Below, in pieces: positions 1 to 9,205 of a DNA stretch of 34,460 nt (its first letter is position 1; each line of letters starts with the position of its first letter). Position numbers and translations under genes: made by a program. The DNA is from Oscillatoriales cyanobacterium CG2_30_44_21 (GTDB lineage Bacteria; Cyanobacteriota; Cyanobacteriia; Pseudanabaenales; Pseudanabaenaceae): NCBI GenBank assembly GCA_001873375.1, contig MNZA01000162.1, positions 5,822 to 40,281 of the forward strand, given 5' to 3'. A model generated the notes under the pieces. It was given only the letters and a program-made list of their open reading frames with translations. It ran no database searches and was not told the origin of the DNA.

Positions 1-199
1 GCGCGAAGCGCCACAACACCAATTCTTCGCCGAGAAAGGAGTATGTCATTGCTTCTGCCATATTTGCCAAATCACAATACTTCAAGCTTGTGCCAAAAAA
101 ATAAGTAAAAATAATACTGGTAAGTGATACCACAGATCGTCCATTAGCGCCATGCTTTTGATCATATTTTATTAGTACAGCGCCGCTTTCCTTAAAAAA

Positions 200-232
200 T
201 TAGTGCATCGCGGCAGGGCTGCAATGCACTAA
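200..232. repeat. Decayed hairpin
   Basis: The arms TTAGTGCAT (200-208) and ATGCACTAA (224-232) flank a damaged GC-rich core, CGCGGCAGGGCTGCA. It looks like an older member of the intergenic hairpin family. Confidence 0.5.
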
Positions 233-242
233 AAACAAGAAC

Positions 243-261
243 GGCGCGGCTTCGCCGCGCC
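243..261. repeat. Hairpin, TTC loop
   Basis: GGCGCGGC-TTC-GCCGCGCC is a perfect 8-bp stem. It lies 20 bases beyond the stop codon of the DUF1517 gene and could terminate it. The flanks do not pair, so this is nearly the bare core of the family. Confidence 0.75.
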
Positions 262-281
262 ATTAAAAATCGGTTCTAGCC

Positions 282-1220
282 CTAAATTCTGACTAGATCA
301 GGATAAATAGTTAGGGCTTCGTCACTGGTCAAAGTATACTCATCGGACTGAGGTTCCCATAGTACTTCGACAGCCAATAGGCTATCGGTGGGAATAGAGC
401 CGATCGCTGAGAGAGCCGACTGCAAATCTGCGGAAGAACGCAGAACGGGTAACTTGCTGAGGCTGTCACCAGACACCGCCAGCAGCATTGTGACAATAAT
501 GTATTCGCTGGGGTCTTCCATAGCTGCGCTTTCGCTCGGTAAGGTGGCGGTGGTCTTGCCTTGAGTTAAGCGCCCACCCACATTCCGCAATACTTCTTCA
601 TTGAGCTTGCTGCGTTCGGACATCACCAAGCCGTTAAACTTCTGCTCAGCAAGGGCAAAAGTAGTATTTTCCTTGGCACTGCTCACATAAACCCAGTACT
701 CGGGATGACGCATCAACGAGATCGCCGTTTCACGGGCTACAACGGCGATTCCTTCAGAAGTTGAGGTGTCCGACTCTAGCGCCAGTCTGGTTAGTTCCTG
801 CTGTAGCGATCGCGCCGAAGCGAGTAAGCCAACTTGAACTTTGGTGACGCTAACTTTGCTATTCATGCCTGTGATGCCTTCGCCATCACCCCTGCCACGA
901 AATGCTTGCATAATCGCACCCGCCACAATCACCAAGAGCAGCAAGGTAAACAAACCACTACCGCCGCCACCAAAGAACATCGGCAAGAAGAAGAAACCAC
1001 CGCCACCACCGCCGCCGTAATAGCCGCTATTGCCGCCATAGGTAGAGCCACTTCGGGAGGGAGCCGAGCGAGTAGGAGCCGAGAACCGACTACCACCAAA
1101 ACTACCACCACCACGTCTAGCAAAAGCTTCGTGGGCATTGCCAAAGACGGCTGCTGCTACTAGCGAAGCCGCTAGCATCACACTTGTCCATGCTTTGACA
1201 TTGCGTTTGACTTTTTTCAT
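282..1220 (-). CDS. DUF1517 family membrane protein
   Basis: This protein of about 312 residues matches the cyanobacterial/plastid DUF1517 family, whose biochemical role is not established. From the chosen start the order is: a basic N-terminus (MKKVKRNVKAW), a hydrophobic signal or anchor segment, an ARRGGG.FGGSRF low-complexity stretch rich in Gly, Ser and Arg, a glycine run before a short Phe-rich patch, a transmembrane segment (LFTLLLLVIVAGAIMQAF), and a soluble C-terminal domain of about 190 residues. I chose the ATG at 1220 because it places the basic residues right before the signal-like segment. The frame stays open to 1271 with ATGs at 1244 and 1253, and no start has a clear ribosome site. 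It probably sits in a thylakoid or plasma membrane with a soluble domain. The family call is good; the function is unknown. Confidence 0.85.
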   Translation of the reverse strand: MKKVKRNVKAWTSVMLAASLVAAAVFGNAHEAFARRGGGSFGGSRFSAPTRSAPSRSGSTYGGNSGYYGGGGGGGFFFLPMFFGGGGSGLFTLLLLVIVAGAIMQAFRGRGDGEGITGMNSKVSVTKVQVGLLASARSLQQELTRLALESDTSTSEGIAVVARETAISLMRHPEYWVYVSSAKENTTFALAEQKFNGLVMSERSKLNEEVLRNVGGRLTQGKTTATLPSESAAMEDPSEYIIVTMLLAVSGDSLSKLPVLRSSADLQSALSAIGSIPTDSLLAVEVLWEPQSDEYTLTSDEALTIYPDLVRI

Positions 1221-1331
1221 AAATTCTGTACTAAAAAATTTCATAGAAAGCATTACTAGAAAAAAATACAAGTGATCTACCTCAATTCTATTCCAAGCAA
1301 GATGTACCTATTCCCTTCCTAGTGAGAAATC

Positions 1332-1360
1332 AGCATTGCGGCGCGAAGCGCCGCAATGCT
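1332..1360. repeat. Hairpin, GAA loop
   Basis: This perfect 13-bp stem around a GAA loop has a core reading GCGGCGC-GAA-GCGCCGC. It lies between pyrG and the DUF1517 gene. Confidence 0.85.
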
Positions 1361-1365
1361 AATTA

Positions 1366-1402
1366 CCAAACAAAGAAACGGCGTAGCCGTTTCTTTGTTT
1401 GG
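1366..1402. repeat. Hairpin, GTA loop (GGC-GTA-GCC type)
   Basis: The stem is a perfect 17 bp around GTA, with arm CCAAACAAAGAAACGGC. It resembles the hairpins at 3225, 27397, 29707 and 32098 in having an AAAGAAAYGGC arm. It lies 38 bases past the pyrG stop. A piece at about 1415-1436 (GGTTTTCAATTTACAAAAGTG) resembles one side of the repeats at 27336 and 29646. Confidence 0.85.
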
Positions 1403-1439
1403 GACAACTGGCTTTGGTTTTCAATTTACAAAAGTGATA

Positions 1440-3146
<1,707 letters not shown>

Positions 3147-3164
3147 TTATAAGGTGACAGAGTG

Positions 3165-3193
3165 ATTATATAGCAGTGGCTAGTGACAGTCAT
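3165..3193 (-). promoter_or_regulatory. Predicted sigma70-type promoter of pyrG
   Basis: Read on the minus strand, ATGACT (3188-3193, four of six matches to TTGACA) is followed 17 bases later by a perfect TATAAT (3165-3170). The -10 box lies 27 bases before the pyrG ATG, which leaves a leader of about 20 bases. This is a sequence match only. Confidence 0.5.
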
Positions 3194-3224
3194 TTTCTAT
3201 ACAGTGCTTTGTGATTATTTATAC

Positions 3225-3259
3225 CAAATAAAGAAATGGCATAGCCATTTCTTTATTTG
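3225..3259. repeat. Hairpin, ATA loop (GGC-ATA-GCC type)
   Basis: The stem is a perfect 16 bp, CAAATAAAGAAATGGC, around ATA. It lies between the divergent genes pyrG and cysE, so it is not at a gene end here. Confidence 0.85.
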
Positions 3260-3280
3260 AAAATCTTTACCTAATTGAAA

Positions 3281-3297
3281 GCGCGGCGCAGCCGCGC
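3281..3297. repeat. Short core hairpin, GCA loop
   Basis: GCGCGGC-GCA-GCCGCGC is a perfect 7-bp core without extended arms. It lies in the same pyrG-cysE gap. Confidence 0.7.
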
Positions 3298-3436
3298 CAT
3301 CAAATATTTATTGGCGTAGCCTTAAAGATTCGTCCTAAAAGTAGTTTCCTTTGATACAAAATATCCGCTAGGATTTTATAGCTAGCAGTTGCGTATAAAA
3401 AAGGTTTTAAAACCGTTGAAAAGTATCATCAAAACC

Positions 3437-4183
3437 ATGCGAGCAGACTTCGCAATAATTTTTGAGCGCGATCCTGCTGCGCGTAACTGGCTAGAAGTGC
3501 TGTTATGCTACCCAGGACTTCATGCTATTTGGCTCTATCGCTTTGCCCATTGGCTGCACCACCTCAATTTACCTGTGATTCCCCGCATGATCTCGCAGTT
3601 TGCCAGATTTTGGACGGGCATCGAGATTCATCCAGGTGCAAGGATCGGGATGGGCGCATTCATTGATCATGGTATGGGTGTGGTCATCGGTGAGACGGCG
3701 ATCGTCGGCGAATATGTGCTGATTTATCAAGGCGTAACCCTTGGCGGTACTGGCAAGCAATCAGGCAAGCGCCATCCCACCCTCGGCGACAATGTGGTGA
3801 TCGGTGCGGGCGCGAAGGTACTGGGAAATATTGAAATTGGGAGTAATTGTCGCATTGGTGCTGGCTCGGTGGTGTTAAAGGCAGTGCCGCCAGACTGTAC
3901 TGTTGTGGGTATCCCTGGGCGAATTGTGCATCGTCATGGCGTAAAGGTTTCGGCGCTTGATCATAGCCAAACTCCTGACCCTGAAGGCGATGTAATTCGT
4001 TCTTTGATTGGTCGAGTTGAGCAGTTAGAACGCTTTAGCGAAGCCCATGCCTTGCATCCACTCAACGGCTACTTGGTCGATCCTGAACTACTGAAAAATG
4101 TGCGCCCTCGCCATCTCACACCCTCTGACAAGTTTGAACGGGCTGAAGGTTATGACGGTTTTTCGGAAGGCGGCGGTATCTAA
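3437..4183 (+). CDS. cysE: Serine O-acetyltransferase
   Basis: The enzyme transfers acetyl from acetyl-CoA to L-serine, giving O-acetylserine for cysteine synthesis in the cytosol. The conserved N-terminal helical part ([41 protein letters not shown]) is followed by a left-handed beta-helix of hexapeptide repeats, with [42 protein letters not shown] and the catalytic His in IDHG. A C-terminal extension of about 60 residues beyond the hexapeptide domain is usual in cyanobacteria. The frame is open further upstream with TTG codons at 3389 and 3416. I prefer the ATG at 3437, but the family alignment would allow a start a few codons earlier, so the TTG at 3416 remains possible. A family hairpin follows the stop codon. 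Confidence 0.95.
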   Translation: MRADFAIIFERDPAARNWLEVLLCYPGLHAIWLYRFAHWLHHLNLPVIPRMISQFARFWTGIEIHPGARIGMGAFIDHGMGVVIGETAIVGEYVLIYQGVTLGGTGKQSGKRHPTLGDNVVIGAGAKVLGNIEIGSNCRIGAGSVVLKAVPPDCTVVGIPGRIVHRHGVKVSALDHSQTPDPEGDVIRSLIGRVEQLERFSEAHALHPLNGYLVDPELLKNVRPRHLTPSDKFERAEGYDGFSEGGGI

Positions 4184-4187
4184 AAAA

Positions 4188-4218
4188 ATTGAAAGCGTTG
4201 CAAAGCAACGCTTTCAAT
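4188..4218. repeat. Hairpin after cysE, AAA loop
   Basis: This perfect 14-bp stem around AAA has a core AAGCGTTGC-AAA-GCAACGCTT and starts 5 bases past the cysE stop. It is preceded by an A-run and followed by AATAAAATAAG rather than a T-run, so it is a weak classical terminator. Confidence 0.85.
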
Positions 4219-4293
4219 AAAATAAGATCAGGCAGAGCGCGGTAATATTGGGATAGTTGTCAGTAATCAAATTTAAGAATCAAATTTAACAAT

Positions 4294-4761
4294 ATGGCTT
4301 TGAGTATTGGCGATCGCGCTCCCGATTTTAGTGTGTCCGACACTAATGGCAATCTAGTCACGCTCTCCGCACTGAAAGGAAAACGGGTAATTATTTATTT
4401 TTATCCCCGCGACAATACCTCTGGATGCACCAAAGAAGCCTGTGGTTTTCGCGATCGCTATGAGCAGTTTCAAGCCCACAACACCCTTGTTTTTGGGGTT
4501 AGCACCGATGATGCTAAGTCCCATCAAAAATTTACGGAAAAATTTGAATTGAACTTTCCTTTGCTCTGCGATGTGGATGCAACCGTTGCTACAGCCTACG
4601 AAAGCTATGGCAAAAAGCAAATGATGGGCAAAGAATATATGGGTATTTTTCGGAATACCTTTGTAATTGGGGCTGATGGCAATGTCGAAAAAATTTATCG
4701 ATTGGTTAAAGCCGAACTGCATCCTGCTCAAGTTTTGGAAGATATTTTAAGCGGTGGTTAA
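4294..4761 (+). CDS. bcp: Thioredoxin-dependent peroxiredoxin, Bcp/PrxQ type
   Basis: Bcp/PrxQ peroxiredoxins reduce hydrogen peroxide and organic peroxides with electrons from thioredoxin. This 155-residue protein has the usual length. The peroxidatic Cys45 and the resolving Cys50 sit in DNTSGCTKEAC, five residues apart as in atypical two-Cys PrxQ proteins. The N-terminus reads IGDRAPDFSVSDTNGN, and the later FRNTFVIGADGNVEKIY is the typical strand region. Its stop codon lies 7 bases before the preferred ATG of folP, and a GTG in the folP frame even overlaps it, so the two genes are probably cotranscribed. It is not clear that they share a pathway. Confidence 0.95.
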   Translation: MALSIGDRAPDFSVSDTNGNLVTLSALKGKRVIIYFYPRDNTSGCTKEACGFRDRYEQFQAHNTLVFGVSTDDAKSHQKFTEKFELNFPLLCDVDATVATAYESYGKKQMMGKEYMGIFRNTFVIGADGNVEKIYRLVKAELHPAQVLEDILSGG

Positions 4762-4765
4762 GCCG

Positions 4766-5626
4766 ATGATAATTGAGCCAATAACAAAGCTAACACCTTG
4801 GCAAATCCGCGATCGCCAATTTGTGTGGGGCGATCGCACTCACATCATGGGCGTTTTGAATATTACTCCCGATAGTTTTAGTGATGGCGGACGATTTAAC
4901 TCCCTTGATGCAGCAAGGCAACAGGTCGCCCAAATGCTACCCTATATCGACATTTTGGATATTGGCGGCGAGTCCACACGCCCTAATGCTGAGCCTGTGA
5001 GCATTGCTGAAGAGTGCGATCGCGTCTTGCCGATCATCGCTACCCTTCGCGCCGAATATCCGCACTTGTCGATCTCGGTGGATACGATGAAATCGGCGGT
5101 GGCAAAAGAGGCGATCGCCACAGGTGCAGATATGATCAACGATGTTTCCGCAGGACGCTTTGACTCAGCAATGCTCTCCCTCGCTGGCAAATTGCAAGTG
5201 CCAATTTTTTTGATGCATATGCAGGGCAAACCCCAAACGATGCAAACCAACCCCCAATATAAAAATGTGGTGCGCGAGGTGCTGCAATTTTTGAGCGATG
5301 CGATCCAGATGGCTAAGGCTTGTGGTGTGCCTTCTCATTTAGTGGCGATCGACCCTGGCATTGGCTTCGGCAAAACCCTTGACCACAATTTAGAACTAAT
5401 TAAAAATCTATCAACATTCAAAAATATTAAAGCGCCTTTATTAATGGGTGTATCCCGTAAGAGTTTTATTGGTACGATTTGCGATCGCCCTAATCCGAGC
5501 GATCGCCTGTTTGGGACAATTGCTGCCTGTACTGCCTGTATTGCTGGCGGAGCCGATATTTTGCGAGTGCATGACCCTAAAGAAATTTTTGATGCTTGCC
5601 GCATCAGTGATGCAATTTTTCGATAA
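4766..5626 (+). CDS. folP: Dihydropteroate synthase
   Basis: The enzyme joins p-aminobenzoate to 6-hydroxymethyl-dihydropterin pyrophosphate in folate synthesis. The signature motif near the N-terminus is MGVLNITPDSFSDGG. It is followed by DIGGESTRPNAEPVS, SVDTMKSAVA, MINDVSAG, FLMHMQGKPQTMQ, AIDPGIGFGKTLDHN and LMGVSRKSFIG, covering the whole TIM barrel. I chose the ATG at 4766 because GGTGG lies 8 bases upstream. The GTG at 4754 would overlap bcp and has no such site. The final codon and stop lie inside the left arm of the hairpin at 5621. folE, another pterin gene, is the convergent neighbour. Confidence 0.97.
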   Translation: MIIEPITKLTPWQIRDRQFVWGDRTHIMGVLNITPDSFSDGGRFNSLDAARQQVAQMLPYIDILDIGGESTRPNAEPVSIAEECDRVLPIIATLRAEYPHLSISVDTMKSAVAKEAIATGADMINDVSAGRFDSAMLSLAGKLQVPIFLMHMQGKPQTMQTNPQYKNVVREVLQFLSDAIQMAKACGVPSHLVAIDPGIGFGKTLDHNLELIKNLSTFKNIKAPLLMGVSRKSFIGTICDRPNPSDRLFGTIAACTACIAGGADILRVHDPKEIFDACRISDAIFR

Positions 5627-5657
5627 AAAAGAGCAGCTTAGCTGCTCTTTTTTATCG
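5621..5657. terminator. Bidirectional terminator hairpin overlapping the folP stop
   Basis: This perfect 17-bp stem around TTA has a GC-rich inner part (GAGCAGC-TTA-GCTGCTC) followed by six T on the plus strand, and by six T on the minus strand from the A-run. It is therefore a good intrinsic terminator both ways. The left arm contains the folP stop TAA (5624-5626). It shares its last G with the next hairpin. Confidence 0.85.
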
Positions 5658-5707
5658 TTAAAGATTAAACGTTGTGGCGCTTCGCGCCACAACGTTTAAT
5701 CTTTAAC
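5657..5707. repeat. Long perfect hairpin between folP and folE
   Basis: Two perfect 24-base arms (5657-5680 and 5684-5707) surround a TTC loop. The core is TGGCGC-TTC-GCGCCA and the outer parts are AT-rich (GTTAAAGATTAAAC). It abuts the folP terminator and ends 17 bases before the folE stop codon, so the convergent gap is made almost entirely of hairpins. Confidence 0.92.
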
Positions 5708-5724
5708 TGAGAAGGGTGTAAGAT

Positions 5725-6489
5725 TTAATCGCCAAAACCGTGGGCGCGGATTAAATCGAAGAACTCTTTTTTCATGTATGGGTCGTTCCTGAAGGAGCCA
5801 CGCACAATCGAATTAACCATCTTGGTTTCAGGCTCTTTGACTCCTCGCCATGTCATACACATATGCTGCGCCTTGATCACAAAAGCTAAACCTTTGGGCT
5901 TGATCAGGTTCTCGATGGTATCGGCGACCATGATCGCGGCTTCTTCTTGAATGTGGGGGCGACTCATCACCCAATCGACAATGCGATTAAATTTGGAAAT
6001 GCCGATCACGCGATCGCTAGGGACAATACCGATCCAAGCCTGTCCAACAATTGGCACAAAGTGGTGAGAACAGGCGGAGCGCACCGTGATCGGACCAAGG
6101 GTATAGATTTCGTCAAGTTCTTTGGCATTGGGGAAGTCAGTCACCTTGGGCATTGGGTGATAGCGCCCCTTAAAAACTTCATCAACGTACATTTTGGCAA
6201 CACGGCGGGCGGTATCTTTGGTGTTGTGATCATTGGCAGTATCAATTACCAAAGAGTCAAACATGCTTTGCAATTTGCCTTCAATCTCTTTCTTTAGCTC
6301 CTCCCGTTCGGTATCGCTGATGTGATGAGCGATCGAGTCATTGGCAAAAAAGGGATCTCCGGAGGCAACTAGGCGATCGCGAATAATTTGGGAGATCGCT
6401 TTGCGAGTTGGTAAAGTCTCGATGACCTTGGAAGACTTGGAATCGTTGTCAGAAAGGTTGTTAACAGGGCGAGAGATGCTGATCGTCAT
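5725..6489 (-). CDS. folE: GTP cyclohydrolase I
   Basis: The enzyme opens GTP and forms 7,8-dihydroneopterin triphosphate, the first step of folate and pterin synthesis. The protein has 254 residues. About 55 polar N-terminal residues precede the catalytic domain. Visible signatures are DTARRVAKMYVDEVFKGRY, TVRSACSHHFVPIVGQAWIGIVPSDRVIGISKFNRIVDW with the zinc-binding Cys and His, and AQHMCMTWRGVKEPETKMVNS with the second Cys. The start is the ATG at 6489 and no better in-frame site is nearby. It faces folP across two hairpins, which suggests separate transcripts from opposite promoters that meet at a shared terminator region. Confidence 0.97.
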   Translation of the reverse strand: MTISISRPVNNLSDNDSKSSKVIETLPTRKAISQIIRDRLVASGDPFFANDSIAHHISDTEREELKKEIEGKLQSMFDSLVIDTANDHNTKDTARRVAKMYVDEVFKGRYHPMPKVTDFPNAKELDEIYTLGPITVRSACSHHFVPIVGQAWIGIVPSDRVIGISKFNRIVDWVMSRPHIQEEAAIMVADTIENLIKPKGLAFVIKAQHMCMTWRGVKEPETKMVNSIVRGSFRNDPYMKKEFFDLIRAHGFGD

Positions 6490-6619
6490 AGTGTGATACT
6501 TACTAGATATCTAGTGGGTTAGCTTAAAACTAAGAAAGCAAAAAATACTGAGAAAACTGCAATTAGACATCAAAATTTTTTGTTTGACGATTTCCAAACA
6601 GCCAGCATTGAGAAATCAA

Positions 6620-6650
6620 GTTAGAGAATATGGCTTTGCCGTTATCTAAC
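6620..6650. repeat. Decayed hairpin with GGC-TTT-GCC core
   Basis: The outer GTTAGA/TCTAAC arms and the GGC-TTT-GCC core are kept. The middle differs by a two-base insertion on one side, as expected for an ageing palindrome. Confidence 0.5.
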
Positions 6651-6758
6651 TCGAAAATTCCCACTGGATTTGGTTTTCTAGAAAATTTTGCGTATTATCC
6701 CTTATGCACAAATCTCTGGGAGCGATTGCTTCTCTCAGCAGCAGTTCTCATTATAAAA

Positions 6759-6814
6759 GTTGATTTTTTGAAAGCTAGCTCCCTATTGGCTGCACTAGCT
6801 TTCAAAAAATCAAC
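6759..6814. repeat. Inverted repeat with 20-bp arms and long loop
   Basis: The arms GTTGATTTTTTGAAAGCTAG (6759-6778) and its exact complement (6795-6814) surround a 16-base loop with no GC core. It may be a member that lost its core or a separate type. Confidence 0.8.
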
Positions 6815-6815
6815 C

Positions 6816-6852
6816 TTGTTGGTTCTAATCCCTACGGTGTCAGAACCAACAA
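6816..6852. repeat. Inverted repeat with 11-bp arms
   Basis: TTGTTGGTTCT (6816-6826) and AGAACCAACAA (6842-6852) enclose a 15-base loop. It follows the previous inverted repeat by one base, giving two hairpins in tandem. Confidence 0.75.
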
Positions 6853-7002
6853 AGTTAATCTCATAATCAAAAATGCTAATTTCTCAGTAATTGATAATTT
6901 TGGGTTCGTAGTTTTGGTGGTCTTATTAAATTTTAGACTATTCCCAGTTGCCTTAGTCGTTTCAGGGTTAAGGTTCAGTTAATTCCATCTGGAGATATAG
7001 TT

Positions 7003-7015
7003 ACGGCTGCGCCGT
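7003..7015. repeat. Short core hairpin, TGC loop
   Basis: ACGGC-TGC-GCCGT is a 5-bp stem. It is part of a 40-base sequence (7007-7046) that recurs at 32999-33038. Confidence 0.55.
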
Positions 7016-7023
7016 GAAACACG

Positions 7024-7072
7024 GAAGCAATTTTTGGTGGCGCGGCGAAGCCGCGCCACCAAAAATTGCTTC
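7024..7072. repeat. Long perfect hairpin, GAA loop
   Basis: Perfect 23-base arms (7024-7046 and 7050-7072) surround GAA, with core GGCGCGGC-GAA-GCCGCGCC. Its left arm is homologous to the flank of the hairpin at 33026, whose own arms are only 13 bp. This makes it informative about how arms lengthen. Confidence 0.92.
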
Positions 7073-7109
7073 TTTAACCCCGATCGCACGAACTACCACA
7101 ATTCTTTGC

Positions 7110-7146
7110 TTTCAGAGGTGAGCGGCTGCGCCGCTCACCTCTGAAA
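7110..7146. repeat. Hairpin at the end of the SDR gene, TGC loop
   Basis: A perfect 17-bp stem, TTTCAGAGGTGAGCGGC, surrounds TGC. It starts one base after the SDR stop codon (7148-7150, minus strand). Confidence 0.9.
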
Positions 7147-7147
7147 A

Positions 7148-7891
7148 TTAGAAAGTACCTGCGTTGGGCATCAGTACTAAGTCACTAATTACTGCGTCAG
7201 AGGGAAGATTGATTAAGGTCATGATTGCTTCGGCGACGGTGCTGGGGCGCAACATTGCCGAACGGTCAAAACTGGGTGGTACTTTATCGCCAAGGGTATC
7301 CCACAGTGGGGTATCCACTGACCCAGGGCAGATGGACATGATCTTGATGCCGCGGGGTTGTTCTTCGGCGGCGATCGCCTGAGTTAGTCCTAGCAGTGCA
7401 AACTTGCTGGCACAGTATGCTGCCCAGTTGGGAAAGCCTTGCTTAGCGGCAACGGAGGCGACATTGATGATCGTCCCGCTTTTTTGCGATCGCATTGTGG
7501 GTAATACCGCTTGCAGACATTGAAATACACTGGTCAAATTGAGATCAAATAGCTTTTGCCATTCCGTAAGTGGCATCTCAATCAGTTCGCCAATGTAAGC
7601 CATGCCCGCATTGTTGATCAAGATATCGACTCCATTCATATCAGAGGCGATCGCCTTAATTTGGCTGGCGACCTCTTCAATATTGCCCAAATCGATGGCA
7701 TAGCCCTTGGCATTGCTGCCTGCGGGGAGTTTGCTGAGTAAGCGATCGGGGTTACGGCTAATCACGCTGACCTGTGCGCCTGATTGCAATAGTCGTAGCG
7801 CTACTTCTTTGCCAATGCCGCTACTTGCCCCAGTCACGATCGCTTTTTTACCCATTAATTTCTCTGTTGATTTGGCTACTGTGTCTATCAT
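7148..7891 (-). CDS. Short-chain dehydrogenase/reductase
   Basis: This 247-residue classical SDR probably acts as an NAD(P)(H)-dependent oxidoreductase in the cytosol. The cofactor loop is TGASSGIG near residue 20, NNAG follows in ILINNAGMAYIGEL, and the catalytic Ser and Tyr-x3-Lys are in INVASVAAKQGFPNWAAYCASKFALLGL. The Rossmann residue after strand 2 (ISRNPDRL) is basic, which suggests NADPH preference. The C-terminal VISDLVLMPNAGTF is common in the sepiapterin-reductase-like subgroup of cyanobacterial SDRs, but the substrate cannot be read from sequence. The pterin enzymes nearby are suggestive only. The start is the ATG at 7891. Confidence 0.9.
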   Translation of the reverse strand: MIDTVAKSTEKLMGKKAIVTGASSGIGKEVALRLLQSGAQVSVISRNPDRLLSKLPAGSNAKGYAIDLGNIEEVASQIKAIASDMNGVDILINNAGMAYIGELIEMPLTEWQKLFDLNLTSVFQCLQAVLPTMRSQKSGTIINVASVAAKQGFPNWAAYCASKFALLGLTQAIAAEEQPRGIKIMSICPGSVDTPLWDTLGDKVPPSFDRSAMLRPSTVAEAIMTLINLPSDAVISDLVLMPNAGTF

Positions 7892-7901
7892 GGTTTTTTG
7901 A

Positions 7902-7946
7902 AAAATAAGGAACTAGATTTTTAATAGCGCGGCGCAGCCCTGCTAT
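7902..7946. repeat. Decayed hairpin with a shared flank
   Basis: The stem ATAGCGCGGC-GCA-GCCCTGCTAT (7924-7946) has two mismatches. The flank at 7902-7923 (AAAATAAGGAACTAGATTTTT) resembles the flanks at 7015-7038 and 33008-33028, so these three are related copies. Confidence 0.6.
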
Positions 7947-7965
7947 CAGAATGATTTTGGTGAAA

Positions 7966-8000
7966 GCCCTATAATTGTGGCGTGGGCGCAATTATAGGGC
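7966..8000. repeat. Inverted repeat upstream of the membrane protein gene
   Basis: The arms GCCCTATAATTG (7966-7977) and CAATTATAGGGC (7989-8000) surround an 11-base loop. It ends 19 bases before the ATG at 8020, so it lies in the gene's leader or promoter. It could act on expression or be a family hairpin with an altered loop. Confidence 0.7.
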
Positions 8001-8019
8001 GACTTGCCTTATAGAGTTT

Positions 8020-8595
8020 ATGTCAAAAAAAGTAGGGCGAAGCTTTTGGGTGCTGTGGCTAATGGCTAATGTCACTGGCAGTATGCTTTTGCCGCTCATG
8101 GTCTGGCAAGACCCTTATAATGTGCAATCGCGTATTTTCTTAAACGAAATTCTTCAAAGCATTGGTATTGCAGTTGCTCAAACTCTGGTATTGCGCGATC
8201 GCTTTGTTAAAGAAAATTGGTGGTTTCCCTTAACGATCATCGGTTGGGTGAGTGGGCTAACTATTGTTTATTTTGTGCCTGCTTTGTCCTTACGCTTTCA
8301 AAAGCAAGATTTGCCATCTTTACCTGTGCTACTAGCGGATTTTGCGATCATTGGCTTGATGGCGGGTATCGGTCAGTGGCAGTTGCTGCGCCGATTTCGG
8401 GCTGGGGGGCTGTGGCTATTTGCTAGTGCGATCGCCTTGTCGGTGAGTACTTTGGGCTTATATCTGGGGTATAAGCTCAATTCTCCTGCTCTTGCTAGTT
8501 GCTTGCAGGGCGCGACGTATGGGGCAATTACGGGCTTGGCAATGGTCAAAATTTTGCGATCGCCTAAGTTATTACCCAAGCCTAAGTTGCGATGA
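8020..8595 (+). CDS. Small hydrophobic membrane protein, function unknown
   Basis: This protein of about 191 residues is mostly hydrophobic. Five or six probable transmembrane segments can be seen: around FWVLWLMANVTGSMLLPLMVW, the segment with ILQSIGIAVAQTLVL, WWFPLTIIGWVSGLTIVYFV, LADFAIIGLMAGIGQWQLL, LWLFASAIALSVSTLGLYLGY and the last with GATYGAITGLAMVKIL. The pattern of W, G and Q around IGQWQLLRR and GATYGAITG resembles a cyanobacterial family of integral membrane proteins with repeated 'QWxxL..' and 'GAxxGxxTG' motifs, of unknown role. I chose the ATG at 8020, since the frame upstream comes from an inverted repeat and begins with TTG. A hairpin follows 5 bases after the stop. Confidence 0.75.
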   Translation: MSKKVGRSFWVLWLMANVTGSMLLPLMVWQDPYNVQSRIFLNEILQSIGIAVAQTLVLRDRFVKENWWFPLTIIGWVSGLTIVYFVPALSLRFQKQDLPSLPVLLADFAIIGLMAGIGQWQLLRRFRAGGLWLFASAIALSVSTLGLYLGYKLNSPALASCLQGATYGAITGLAMVKILRSPKLLPKPKLR

Positions 8596-8599
8596 GATG

Positions 8600-8632
8600 G
8601 TTAAAAAGCGCGGCATCGCCGCACTTTTTAAC
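8600..8632. repeat. Hairpin shared by two convergent genes, ATC loop
   Basis: A 15-bp stem around ATC has one C-A mismatch (8609/8623) and core GCGGC-ATC-GCCGC. The right arm contains the stop codon (8628-8630) of the minus-strand gene, and the left arm starts 5 bases past the stop of the plus-strand gene. Confidence 0.85.
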
Positions 8633-9146
8633 TTTCAGAATTGACAAATCTCAGATCTCGTTTTAAAAAGGTTTTTTCGCCTGTGTCTGTTTCTACAGTT
8701 GCTCTAATCAAACTCGTTCGCACTACTAATAATTTCGCCATGTAGTAGGGACTGTCTGGCTCCAAAACCAAAACGCGATCGCCCACTTGTAAGGCGCGAA
8801 TGGTTGGTAAGGGCATGATCTTTTGTGGAAATAGATCTAGGGCGCGATCGCTTGGAGATTCTATAGTTGGATTGGGTTTTAGTTGAGCAGGGGCTAATTG
8901 CTGTTCCGCAAAAAGCTTATCAATATACTGTTTGAGCTTTATTTCTAGTGTTGTCTCTATTATGGAAAGTTGATCGAGAGAGGTGAGGCGATCGCCTGAA
9001 AGTTTAAAAATATTTTCTAATCCCTGCTCAACTAACTGTGACTCGGTTTTGCCTGTAGCTTTTACCTCGGCGATTAGCGCCTCATAGATTTGACTCGATA
9101 GCTCAATGGTCAGAGTTTTGGCGGCAAAAATATCAGCGCGTTCCAT
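8628..9146 (-). CDS. Hypothetical protein with RHH-like N-terminus and SH3-like C-terminus
   Basis: I do not recognise a named family for this 172-residue protein. The first 50 residues (KTLTIELSSQIYEALIAEVKATGKTESQLVEQGLENIF) have the spacing of a ribbon-helix-helix domain: a short strand then two helices with TESQLVEQGL. A helical, charged middle follows, then a Pro-rich linker. The last 55 residues (LQVGDRVLVLEPDSPYYMAKLLVVRTSLIRATVETDTGEKTFLKRDLRFV) look like a small beta-barrel of the KOW/SH3 or Tudor type. A role in DNA binding or regulation is only inferred. I chose the ATG at 9146. The frame extends to a TTG at 9182 with nothing to favour it. Confidence 0.65.
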   Translation of the reverse strand: MERADIFAAKTLTIELSSQIYEALIAEVKATGKTESQLVEQGLENIFKLSGDRLTSLDQLSIIETTLEIKLKQYIDKLFAEQQLAPAQLKPNPTIESPSDRALDLFPQKIMPLPTIRALQVGDRVLVLEPDSPYYMAKLLVVRTSLIRATVETDTGEKTFLKRDLRFVNSES

Positions 9147-9205
9147 GGTGGGGATTGTTGATAAGATTATGAGTGACTGCAAAACATCATATAGCTGTCA
9201 TCAGT

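Larger units (their letters stand above)
1..281. other. Left-edge intergenic region with hairpins
   Basis: The window opens inside a hairpin: a GAA loop at 5-7 is followed by a right arm from 8 that contains GCGCCACAACACC, and its left arm lies outside the window. On the minus strand 82-153 reads as a 23-codon frame starting MALMDDLWYHLP with a hydrophobic tail. It is unassigned and could be chance. The stretch 166-200 resembles 9213-9236, since both contain a GCGC motif followed by CTTTC and TTAAAAAAT. No larger gene is visible. Confidence 0.4.
6490..7147. other. 658-base intergenic region with several inverted repeats
   Basis: No convincing gene is present. A 78-codon frame at 6630-6866 is composed of inverted-repeat sequence. 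The region holds a decayed repeat (6620-6650), two long-loop inverted repeats (6759-6814 and 6816-6852), a small core (7003-7015) and two strong hairpins (7024-7072 and 7110-7146). About 150 bases (6853-7002) show nothing I recognise. Confidence 0.6.

Noticed and set aside
834-1163. Frames opposite the glycine-rich part of the DUF1517 gene
   Set aside because: The repetitive GGC/GCC codons leave other frames open. The translations are runs of Thr or Val without a domain.
6630-6866. A 78-codon frame in the folE-SDR gap
   Set aside because: Most of it is inverted-repeat DNA, and the translation shows mirror-like low-information segments without a known domain.
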